Positions 47,833-56,400 of a stretch of 64,000 nt of DNA are shown here, one piece after another (within the stretch, counting starts at the first letter, position 1; the number at the start of each line of letters is the position of its first letter). The position numbers and the translations under genes are program-made. The stretch is from assembly GCF_020097155.1 (NCBI RefSeq), contig NZ_CP083691.1, forward strand, positions 310,001 through 374,000, read 5' to 3'. The DNA comes from Micrococcus porci (lineage in GTDB: Bacteria; Actinomycetota; Actinomycetes; Actinomycetales; Micrococcaceae). Below the pieces are notes generated by a model, which saw only the letters and a list, made by a program, of their open reading frames with translations, was not told the DNA's origin and did no database searches.

Positions 47833-49262
47833 CTCCCTCGAATCCAGTTCCAGGCGCCTTCGGCGAGATCGCCGGCCACCTCGGCGACACTATCCTTCTG
47901 CCCGTCCCCATCGGTGTCTTTGACGGGCACCGCCATCGCGACACCCGAGACAACCCCGGCAGCGAAACCCACGACATTCCCCGGCCCCGGAAGAACCGAA
48001 CCGGCCAGGGCTCCCGTCCCCGCAGAGACCGCGATCGTGCTCAACACGTTCCCCGCCGTCTGGGCTCCGGCGTCCTGCCGCGCCTCGGACTCCACCTCTT
48101 CGCGAGAGGCTCCTGGAGTCTCCGCCTGGTTCTCACGCAGCTGCTGATCATATTCATCTCGGTAGGTCAGACCGGCGCCCACCAGCGTGCCCGCCGCACC
48201 CAGGCCCTTCACGCCAGCATTGAGACGAAACGCGCCGCGAGACTCGACCCGGTAGGCACCCGCCATGGCCGGAGCCGGGGCACCCACCGTCGCCGGCGTG
48301 CGCTTCCCCCACAACGGCACCGTCGAGCGGATGAAACCGGTGACCGGGAGCCCGTCCAAGAACTGCGACTTGAAGGCAGGCCATGTCGGCCGGCGGAACT
48401 TGCGCGGATCCTCGTATCGTAAGGCGAGCGCGGCCATATCGTTGGAGTAGTTCCGCATCGTCATCGACATCGCGAGTGGGACGTTGCGCAGTGGGGCCCA
48501 GCTTCGGGTCTGCGCCGCCCGCACCATGGCCGCTCCCCCGGCGTAGACCGAAGCTCCCAGCGGCCCGACGTTCAGCCCCATGAACCGCGCCTGCCAGGTC
48601 TCGGGAATCACATCGTCGAACCGCAACCACGGCTCGCGCACACGGGCGACATCAAGAAGCCCCAGGGCCGAGGTCGAAGGATTCTCCGGGTCGAGTGGCA
48701 GGGCGTTCTTCGCCGCTTCCGCCACGATCTCACGGCCCAACTGACCGGGCCGGCCCTCACTGACGCTATCCAGGTCGAGAGCCTCGATGTCGATGGTCCG
48801 AACGGCACTCGCACAGGTGGAGGCAGCCTGCTGATACCGGCGCTCCAGGTCTGCCGGCATGCTGGCCAGGGCCGCCCTCCATGAGTCCACACCCGGAGGA
48901 AGCGTTTCAATCGCCTGTGCCCCGTACATGGAGTTGTACGTGTCCACCTCGGTCTCGAAGACACGGCGGTCCGCCCAGAGCCCTCGAAGTGCATTCGAGA
49001 AATCGAGGAATGCTTTATCGAGGGCCTCGGCAGCGAGCACGACGCGTGCCGCGTTCTCGACCGGCACGAAGAAGCCGTTCACCAGGTCGCCTTCGCCATC
49101 GCCCTCGTAGTGGTTCCCGAGACTCTGCCACGTGGCATCCTGGTCAGAGACAACCTCTGCCAGCGAGGAAGCCGCGACAGTGACGCCATGAGCCAGCTGA
49201 TCCATGGAATCGGCGGACTCCCACTCACTCATGCCCACTTTGGTCACGTAGGACGTCGTCAT
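47829..49262 (-). CDS. Large WXG/LXG-type T7SS effector candidate with Gly-zipper tail
   Basis: 477 residues from ATG 49262. The N-terminal ~110 residues form a helical WXG-like export domain (MDQLAHGVTVAASSLAEVVS, then DKAFLDFSNALRGLW). A middle region follows with no family I know (ETLPPGVDSWRAALASMPAD, RFMGLNVGPLGASVYAGGAA). The C-terminus has a Gly/Ala-rich hydrophobic stretch (TIAVSAGTGALAG, then GNVVGFAAGVVSGVAMAV) and an acidic calcium-loop-like DTDGDGQKDS. The Gly-zipper tail recalls membrane-depolarising T7SS toxins such as TspA. Downstream overlap with a membrane protein fits effector-immunity pairing. Confidence 0.65.
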   Translation of the reverse strand: MTTSYVTKVGMSEWESADSMDQLAHGVTVAASSLAEVVSDQDATWQSLGNHYEGDGEGDLVNGFFVPVENAARVVLAAEALDKAFLDFSNALRGLWADRRVFETEVDTYNSMYGAQAIETLPPGVDSWRAALASMPADLERRYQQAASTCASAVRTIDIEALDLDSVSEGRPGQLGREIVAEAAKNALPLDPENPSTSALGLLDVARVREPWLRFDDVIPETWQARFMGLNVGPLGASVYAGGAAMVRAAQTRSWAPLRNVPLAMSMTMRNYSNDMAALALRYEDPRKFRRPTWPAFKSQFLDGLPVTGFIRSTVPLWGKRTPATVGAPAPAMAGAYRVESRGAFRLNAGVKGLGAAGTLVGAGLTYRDEYDQQLRENQAETPGASREEVESEARQDAGAQTAGNVLSTIAVSAGTGALAGSVLPGPGNVVGFAAGVVSGVAMAVPVKDTDGDGQKDSVAEVAGDLAEGAWNWIRGR

Positions 49263-49266
49263 TCGA

Positions 49267-49575
49267 TCACTTCCCCAGCTCCGCCGCGGTCGCCCGCTTG
49301 GCAACCTCTGCGTCGAACTCGCGATAGGAGGTCGCCACTGCACGACCGGAGTCCACCACTGCCCGCGCCGACTCCGTCAATGCTCGAAGTGCCTTGTCCA
49401 GGGCATCATCGCGGAACTGTGTCAGCGCTGACGTCACGTCTGAGTCGAGGCAAATACCCAGCAGTTCATCGACCTCCGTCGTGACTGCTCGCGCCTTGAG
49501 TTCAACTGTTCCGAGGTCACCGTCGACGCTGTCGATCACAGCGACGTATTCAGGCTCGTTCAGAGCAAATGTCAT
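49267..49575 (-). CDS. Small WXG100-like helper protein
   Basis: 102 residues, all-helical in appearance (DVTSALTQFRDDALDKALRA, VVDSGRAVATSYREFDAEVA), without a strict WxG. It ends 4 bases before the effector start. Small helical partners of this kind usually bind the effector's N-terminal domain to complete the secretion signal. Confidence 0.6.
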   Translation of the reverse strand: MTFALNEPEYVAVIDSVDGDLGTVELKARAVTTEVDELLGICLDSDVTSALTQFRDDALDKALRALTESARAVVDSGRAVATSYREFDAEVAKRATAAELGK

Positions 49576-49694
49576 GTCGTTCTAAGCCCCCTTACCTTCC
49601 CCGCAAGCTTCCTTGTGCATGCGATGCCGGCCCGCGTCCTGCCCTCACTGGACGAGAACACGGGCCGGCGTCGTTGTGGCATGCAGGCCTGGAG

Positions 49695-49994
49695 TCAGGC
49701 GCGCATGCCGGCGATGTGGTTGCCGGCCTTCTGGTGCGCGCCGGCGGCGATCTCGTCGTTCTCCTCCATGAGGGTGCGCGCGCGGTCGACGAGCTCCTTC
49801 ACGGTCTGACCGGCCTCGAGCCAGGTCTGCTCGATGACGTCGTAGTCGGCGTCGTTGTCCGTGGACTGGTAGTTGTCCGCCACGAAGCGCTTCTGCTGCT
49901 CACGGTCACCGAGGATGGTCTCGATGCGCGAGGCGATGCGGAGCACCTCGTCCTCGTAGGCGGCGGCGGCGGCGGAGTCGTACTGGATGGTCAT
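49695..49994 (-). CDS. WXG100-family ESAT-6-like protein
   Basis: 99 residues: two helices separated by a TWLEAG turn (in place of WxG) with AAAYEDEVLRIASRIETIL before it and KELVDRARTLMEENDEIAAG after. It is the intact relative of the fragment at 45819-46003. Predicted secreted T7SS substrate or co-substrate. Start ATG 49994 follows GGAGACC. Confidence 0.75.
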   Translation of the reverse strand: MTIQYDSAAAAAYEDEVLRIASRIETILGDREQQKRFVADNYQSTDNDADYDVIEQTWLEAGQTVKELVDRARTLMEENDEIAAGAHQKAGNHIAGMRA

Positions 49995-50059
49995 GCTGGT
50001 CTCCTGGAATCGGTGCCCCGGAACGGGGCGGCATCACGTGGGCGTGCGAAGGGGTCGGG

Positions 50060-50392
50060 TCAGCGGGGGAAGGAGAACGACTGGGCCTCGGACACGGCCG
50101 GCTCGTTGGTGCTGACCTGCTCGTCCTCCTGGGTGACGTAGGCCTGGAACACGTCGGCCTGGCCCACGTTGATCTTGCCGAGGGCCTCGGCCAGCTGGTT
50201 CTGCGCGTCGTTCACGGCCACCATGAAGTTGTTGTACGAGGTGGCGCCCTGGCCCTTGAAGGTCTCCTTGAGGGCCTCCACGCCGGTGCGCAGGTTCTCG
50301 ATCTCCTGCATCAGCTCCTCGCCGGAGACGGCGCTCTCGGTGTTGGCCTTCTGGAAGACGTTGATGTCGGTCATCTCAAGCGAGAATCCCAT
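50060..50392 (-). CDS. WXG100-family ESAT-6-like protein
   Basis: 110 residues from ATG 50392 (AGGAGAAG upstream). Helix-turn-helix hairpin with VSGEELMQEIENLRTGVEAL, the turn FKGQGATSYNNF and LAEALGKINVGQADVFQAYV. The C-terminal extension (QEDEQVSTNEPAVSEAQSFS) resembles the short signal tails of T7SS substrates. Probably the partner of the protein at 49695-49994. Divergent from the secretion-machine genes; the 255-base gap between (50393-50647) shows no other gene. Confidence 0.8.
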   Translation of the reverse strand: MGFSLEMTDINVFQKANTESAVSGEELMQEIENLRTGVEALKETFKGQGATSYNNFMVAVNDAQNQLAEALGKINVGQADVFQAYVTQEDEQVSTNEPAVSEAQSFSFPR

Positions 50393-50647
50393 GGCTCTTC
50401 TCCTCTGGTCGGTGCATGATCCCGCTGGTGCACGCCGCCGGTCGTCCCCACCGGCGCACCGCGCCGGGTGGCGCGTCCGCGGTCCGTGCAACGGGCCCAG
50501 CAGTCGGTGTGCCAGGCCTGTGCACGGATAGGACCTTGCTGAGGACCCGGGGGGTCTGTCAAGACTGACGCCGCGTTGACCTGCCCCTGACCCTGCACCG
50601 CTCTTCTCAGGCGCTACTCTGGCCAGGGACAGACAGGGGGCACCACC

Positions 50648-50977
50648 GTGAGCATGGACCACGACGCTCAACTCATCGAAGCGGTCACCGTGCGGCGGCA
50701 CCGCCTCCTCACCGCCCTCACCCACGGCACCAACCCCACCGAGCAGCGATGGCACGGCCGGGGGCGGCTGTACGTGGCCGGTGCCGTCCTCGCAGCGGTG
50801 ATCTGCGCGCTGTGCGTCCTGGTCTCCCTGGTGATCTCCATCCTGACGGCATGGCTGGACAACCGCGAGCAGGTCGAGCAGCAGCGCCAGCAGCAGCAGA
50901 TCGAACAGCAGCAGCGCCAGGAGGAGCGGGAGCGCGCCCAACAGGAGCTCGACGACGAACGGCAGGTGACCCCCTGA
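50648..50977 (+). CDS. Small T7SS-cluster membrane protein with Gln-rich coiled coil
   Basis: 109 residues from GTG 50648. One membrane segment (AGAVLAAVICALCVLVSLVI) and a cytoplasmic-type Gln/Glu-rich coiled-coil tail (QVEQQRQQQQIEQQQRQEER). No known Ecc family match. Its stop overlaps the eccD start as TGATG, placing it first in the secretion operon. Possibly a structural or regulatory part of the membrane complex. Confidence 0.6.
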   Translation: MSMDHDAQLIEAVTVRRHRLLTALTHGTNPTEQRWHGRGRLYVAGAVLAAVICALCVLVSLVISILTAWLDNREQVEQQRQQQQIEQQQRQEERERAQQELDDERQVTP

Positions 50978-52338
50978 TGGCCACGAAGTACTCCCGCGTC
51001 ACCCTGCTGGGCGAGCGCCGCCACGCGGACGTCCTGCTCCCCTCGGACACCCCTGTCGGGGTGCTCATGCCGCAGATCCTCTCCCTGCTCGCGGAGCAGC
51101 CCGGCCGCGAGCCGGCGGTGCGGGCCCTCTACCGGGACACCGGCGCCCAGCTCGCCCCCGAGACCACGCTGGGACTCGCCGGGGTCCTGGACGGGGAAAC
51201 GCTCCGTGTGGCGGCCACCACGACGGCGCCGGATGCGCCCATCGTCTACGACCTCCACGACACCGTGGCGGCACAGACCGACGCCCGCGGACGCTGGGGC
51301 AAGCGCGCGCGGCTCACCGTGCTCGGGCTTGTAGCCGTGTTCCTGGGGTGGTGGGCGGCCGTGCAGCTCACGGTCGGCCTCCCGGACGAGGCCTCGGCGC
51401 TCGCCCGGCTCGGCATCGGGGCCGGCCTGCTGCTGGCGTCCCTCGGCGTGTCCGTGTGGAGCCGGCGCCGGGCCGTGGCCCTGACGCTGCTCGGCGCCGG
51501 CGCCGTGATCGCCCTCAACGGCCACTGGTGGCTCATGGCGGTGCGTGCCATGCCGCTCGCCCCCGCTGTCCTGATCGGCCTCTGCGGTGGCGTCGCGCTC
51601 CTGCTGCTGGCCGCCCAGGTCAGCGGGCAGAGGCGGCCGCTGGTCCTCGCCGCCGGCGTGCTCGCGGTCCTCACGGGGGCCTGGGCTGCGGGGCCGACGG
51701 CGGCGGGCTGGCTGATCGGGGAGCGCACGGCCTCCGTCCCGGTCACGGTCGGCGCCCTCACGGCCGTCGTCGCGCTGCTCGTGCTCTCCGTGCTGGCCCA
51801 GGCGGCCGTCTCCCACGCCGGCCTGGCCGGTCTGGACGACCAGGAGTCCGCCGGGGCCCGCCTGCTGCGCACGGACGTGGCGGCCGCCGTCGCCACCGCG
51901 CACCGGTCCATGGTGCTCGGCGTGCTGCTGTGCGCGGCGTCGATCGCGGTCTCCTTCTGGTGGATCTCGGACGACATCGTGCAGCCGGCGTTCTCCGTGC
52001 CGTTCAGCGCGGTCCTGACGATCGCCGTGTGGCTGCGTGCCCAGGCGTTCCCGCTCACCCTGCAGCGCGCGCCCCTACTGCTCACGGCGGCCTGGGGCCT
52101 GTGGTGCACCGTGCGGCTCACCTCCACGGCGTTCCCGGCCCTGGCGGTGCCCCTGCTGGTGGCCCTCGCCGTCATCGCCGTGCTCCTGGTGGCGCTCCAG
52201 GTGGTCACTGTCCCGCCCCACGTCCAGGCGCGCGCCCGGCGCCTGTCCACCACCCTCGAGACCCTCGCCGTGGTGGCCCTCATCCCCCTGCTGGTCGGCT
52301 ACGTCGGCCTCTACGCCGCGATGCTGGAGACCTTCTGA
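50977..52338 (+). CDS. eccD: EccD-type T7SS membrane component
   Basis: 453 residues. The N-terminal ~80 residues match the ubiquitin-like YukD/EccD domain (SRVTLLGERRHADVLLPSDT, VGVLMPQILSLLAEQ, LDGETLRVAATT). They are followed by a hydrophilic linker and about 11 membrane segments. EccD forms the bulk of the inner-membrane channel of mycobacterial-type secretion systems. Start ATG 50977 and stop at 52338 overlap both neighbours. Confidence 0.82.
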   Translation: MATKYSRVTLLGERRHADVLLPSDTPVGVLMPQILSLLAEQPGREPAVRALYRDTGAQLAPETTLGLAGVLDGETLRVAATTTAPDAPIVYDLHDTVAAQTDARGRWGKRARLTVLGLVAVFLGWWAAVQLTVGLPDEASALARLGIGAGLLLASLGVSVWSRRRAVALTLLGAGAVIALNGHWWLMAVRAMPLAPAVLIGLCGGVALLLLAAQVSGQRRPLVLAAGVLAVLTGAWAAGPTAAGWLIGERTASVPVTVGALTAVVALLVLSVLAQAAVSHAGLAGLDDQESAGARLLRTDVAAAVATAHRSMVLGVLLCAASIAVSFWWISDDIVQPAFSVPFSAVLTIAVWLRAQAFPLTLQRAPLLLTAAWGLWCTVRLTSTAFPALAVPLLVALAVIAVLLVALQVVTVPPHVQARARRLSTTLETLAVVALIPLLVGYVGLYAAMLETF

Positions 52339-53438
52339 TGACGCGCACTGAGTCCTTCGCCCACGACGCCGACCGGCGCCTGCGTGGCCGCGCGGCCCGC
52401 AACCCGGCCCAGTCCGCCCCCCACGCGGTGTGGCACGCCTTCCACCGCAGCACCGACCTGCGGCGCCTCGAGGAGGCCGCCGTCCGCCTCCAGGCCCCCG
52501 TGGGCACGGGGCGGAGGATCGCCGTGACCTCCTCCCGCGGCGGCACCGGCCGCACCACGCTCACGGCCGTCCTCGCCCAGACCCTGGGACGCTTCCGGCT
52601 CGAGCCGATCGGTGCCGTGGACCTCGACCCGGGGCACGGCGCGCTGCGGCTGCGCCTGGGGCCCCTCGTGGACGGTCCCGACGCCGAGGACGGCGGGGAG
52701 GGCGGCGAAGCCGCAGAGCGCGAGGGCGCAGGCCCCGGTGAGCGCGGCGCGGCCACGGCCGATCGCGTGGCCCAGCACATCCGGGATCACGGCACGGGCG
52801 GTGCTGCGGACTTCCTCGCGCCCCTCGAGGCCTCCCCCCACCGCGTCTACCACACGGCTGCGCGGACCACGCGGCAGGTGCTCCCGCAGGACCACGTGGC
52901 CGGCCTGCTGACGGGCTTCTCACGGTTCTTCCCCGTGACCCTCAGCGACTGCGCGGCCGGGCACCTCCCGGTCGAGACCGCGGCCGCCGTGGCGTCCTCC
53001 CACGCCGTGCTGCACGTGGTCCCCGCGGACGCCCTCGCCGTGGACGAGGCCCTGCACTTCCTCACCGCCACCGGCCAGCACACCCGGCGCACCCCCGAGC
53101 CGCACGTGGTGGTCGCCGTCGTGCAGCACCGGTCCCGCACCAACGCGGACGCCCGGGACGCGGCGGCGGCCCTGCGCCGGCGCGGGTTCCCCGTGCATGT
53201 GGTCCCGTTCGACCGGCACCTGGACACGGGCGTGTCCGTCACGCCACGCCTCATGCTCCCCCGCTCCCGCGCCGTGGCGGCCGAGCTCGCCGCCGACCTC
53301 CTCGAGCGTGCCACCGCCCGCAGCGCGCAGTCCGGTCACACCGCCGAGGACGAGGCGGTGGACGCGGCCGCCGAGGCTCACCCGGCGGGTCCGCCTGTGC
53401 GCTCCGGCTCCACCGCGCGCCCGAGGGGACGGGCATGA
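52338..53438 (+). CDS. MinD/ParA-like ATPase of the T7SS operon
   Basis: 366 residues. Walker-A-like SRGGTGRTT (66-74) carries Arg where the deviant Walker A of MinD/ParA has Lys; later PIGAVDLDPGHGALRLRLG and VTLSDCAAGHLPVETAAAVA match switch and nucleotide-binding strands. EspI-like MinD proteins occur in several ESX clusters as regulators. Whether it still hydrolyses ATP is uncertain. It overlaps EccD and EccC by 1 and 4 bases. Confidence 0.72.
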   Translation: MTRTESFAHDADRRLRGRAARNPAQSAPHAVWHAFHRSTDLRRLEEAAVRLQAPVGTGRRIAVTSSRGGTGRTTLTAVLAQTLGRFRLEPIGAVDLDPGHGALRLRLGPLVDGPDAEDGGEGGEAAEREGAGPGERGAATADRVAQHIRDHGTGGAADFLAPLEASPHRVYHTAARTTRQVLPQDHVAGLLTGFSRFFPVTLSDCAAGHLPVETAAAVASSHAVLHVVPADALAVDEALHFLTATGQHTRRTPEPHVVVAVVQHRSRTNADARDAAAALRRRGFPVHVVPFDRHLDTGVSVTPRLMLPRSRAVAAELAADLLERATARSAQSGHTAEDEAVDAAAEAHPAGPPVRSGSTARPRGRA

Positions 53439-56400
53439 CCCGTCGCCTGGTTCACCGGCCCGGCCGCACGGTCCCGCCGGCCCGCCTCCTGCCGGAGGAC
53501 GTGATCACGGGCCCCCAGCCCGTGGACCCCGCCATGGACCAGGGCTCCGGGCCGAACCTGCTGATGATCGTCCCCATGGTGGCTGCGGCGGCCTCCATGT
53601 TGACCATGATGGCGTTCCGCCAGTCCCCGTTCGCGGCCGTGGGCGCGCTCGCCATGGTCGTGACCCTCACCGCCATGCTGATCCTGTACGGCTCGCAGGC
53701 CGGCAAGGCCCGCCGGCGCCGCACGACCCTCCGGGAGACGTACACGCGCTACCTCGACCGCCAGCGCCGTCGCCTGATCGCGGAGGACGAGCAGGCCCGC
53801 GCGATCGCCGCCTCCGCCGCGCCGCCGCCCGGGGCGCTCCTCGACGTCGTGCGCCGCCCTGACCGGCTGTGGGAGCGCCGCCGCACGGACGAGGACTTCT
53901 TGCAGACCCGGGTGGGGCTGGGCGCCCGACCGGTGCGCGCCCTGCGGGTCGCCGTGCAGGACAACGCGACCCAGGTGCAGGACGAGTTCATGCTGAAGCA
54001 GGCCGAGTCCCTCGCCACGCGGTTCCGCACCACGGACGACATGCCGGTGAGCCTCCCGCTGGACTCCCTGGGCAATCTGGCCGTAGTGGGTCCCCGGGAG
54101 TTCGGTCTGACCGCTGCCCGTTCCCTCGTGCTGGGCGCGTGCGTGCAGCAGGCGCCGGAGGACCTGGTGGTGGCGCTGTTGGTGCCGCCGGAGCGCCGCG
54201 CGGACTGGCCGTGGTTCGACCGGCTCCCGCACGCCCGCGTCGCGGACGCGGCCTCGCCCACCGGAAACCGGCTCCTGGTGGCCGCCGACGCCGACGACCT
54301 CATGCGAATGCTGCGCGCCGACCTGGCCCGCCGCGCGGGCATCGCGGCCGAGACCCTGCGCGCGTCCACGCGGGACGGCCGGGCCGCGACGGAGCTGTCC
54401 CGCCTGGTGATCGTGGTGGACTCCCACGGGGAGCCGGCGGCGGGCCTGCCGCTCGAGGGCAGTCACCTTCCGCTGGTTTCGCGGGGCATCACGCTGATCA
54501 CCCTGGTCTCCGACCGGCTGGACGAGCCGTCCGACGTGCGCCTGCGCCTGTCCGCCACGGGGGGCACGGACGTGACGGGCGCGGCCGAGTTCCAGGTCGA
54601 CGACGCCCGGCAGGACGAGGGCCGCCCAACGGTCTCCCACGGCCGGCTGGACACGTTCGACGCGGCCACGGCCCTGGGGGTGGCGACCGACCTGCAGCCG
54701 CTGCGGCTCAGCGCCGACTCCCTCGAACACGCCGAGGACGACCTGTCCTCTACGCAGACGTTCCTGCAGATGCTGGGGCTGTCCCCCGAGCTGACCCTGG
54801 AGGAGCTGCGGCGCCGATGGCGGCCCCGCGGCCAGGACGAGTTCCTGCGGGTGCCGATCGGCGAGGACGACCGGGGCGACGCCGTCCACCTCGACCTCAA
54901 GGAGGCCGCGCAGCTGGGCATGGGCCCCCACGGGCTCTGCGTGGGCGCCACCGGCTCCGGCAAGTCCGAGCTGCTGCGTGCCCTGGTCTTCGCGCTCCTG
55001 GCCTCCCACGCGCCCGAGCGGATGTCCCTGTTGTTGGTCGACTTCAAGGGCGGCGCCACGTTCGCGCCGTTCCACGGCGCACCGCACGTGGCCGGCATCA
55101 TCACGAACCTCTCGGACGACCTGTCCCTGGTGGAACGCGTCTACGCCTCGCTCAGCGGCGAGATCCTGCGCCGCCAGGAGGTCCTCAAGGCGGCCGGCAA
55201 CCTGGCGAACATCACCGACTACCAGGTGCATCGCGAGCGCGAGCTGGCCCAGGGACGCAGCGTGGAGGCGCTGCCGCACCTGATCGTGATCATCGACGAG
55301 TTCGGCGAGCTGCTCACGGCGCGGCCGGACTTCATCGACCTGTTCCTGTCCATCGGCCGCATCGGCCGCTCGATCGGCGTGCACCTGTTGCTCTCCTCCC
55401 AACGGATCGAGTCCGGCAGGCTGCGCGGCCTGGAGACCTACCTCTCCTACCGGCTGGGGCTGCGTACCCTCTCGGAGTCCGAGTCGCGGACTGTCCTGGA
55501 CACCGCGGACGCGTTCCACCTGCCGCCGCTGCCGGGCTTCGGCTACCTCAAGGTGGACACCTCGGTGTACACCCGGTTCCGCTCCGGCTACGTCTCCTCC
55601 CCGCTCGAGGAGGAGGCGGCGGCCCGTGCGGAGCAGGAGCGCGTACTCACCGCGGACGACGACGTCCCCCCCGCCCTGCCTGTGCCCGACTACGGGCTCC
55701 AGCTCGTCCTGCCGACGGAGGGGGCCGAGCCGCAGCTGTCCTCCGGGGCAGGTGCGGCCCAGGTCATGGAGGAGCCGGAGGACCACCGGCCCACCATCAT
55801 GGAGACCCTCATGGACCGGCTGCGGGAGGTCCCCTCCCCCGTGGAGCCGCTGTGGCTGCCACCGCTGCCGGAGGCCCTCACCCTGGACCAGGCGGCGGGC
55901 GACGTCGCCGTCACGGACCATGGACTGCGCCTGCCCGCCGGAGGCGACCTGGAGGTGCCGATCGGTCTGATCGACGACCCGGAGCACCAGTGGCAGGGCC
56001 TGTGGATGCTCGACTTCGCGTCCGGTTCGGGGCACCTGATCGTGCAGGGCGGGCCGCGGTCCGGCAAGTCGACCCTGCTGCAGACCATCGTGACCTCCCT
56101 GGCCCTGACGCATTCACCCCAGCAGGTGGGTGTGTACTGCGTGGACCTGCTCGGCTCCAGCCTCCTTCCGCTGCAGGGGCTGCCGCACGTGGGCGGCGTC
56201 GCCATCCGCACCAACCGGGAGATGGTGACCCGCACGCTCCGCGAGGTGTCCGCGATGCTCACCCTGCGGGAGAAGCTGTTCGAGGCGGAGGGCATCGACT
56301 CGATGACCACCCTGCGCCGGCGCCATGCCGACGGCTCCCTGCCCGATCTCGGCAGCGCGGACGTGTTCCTCGTCCTGGACGGATACGGCCAGGTCAACGA

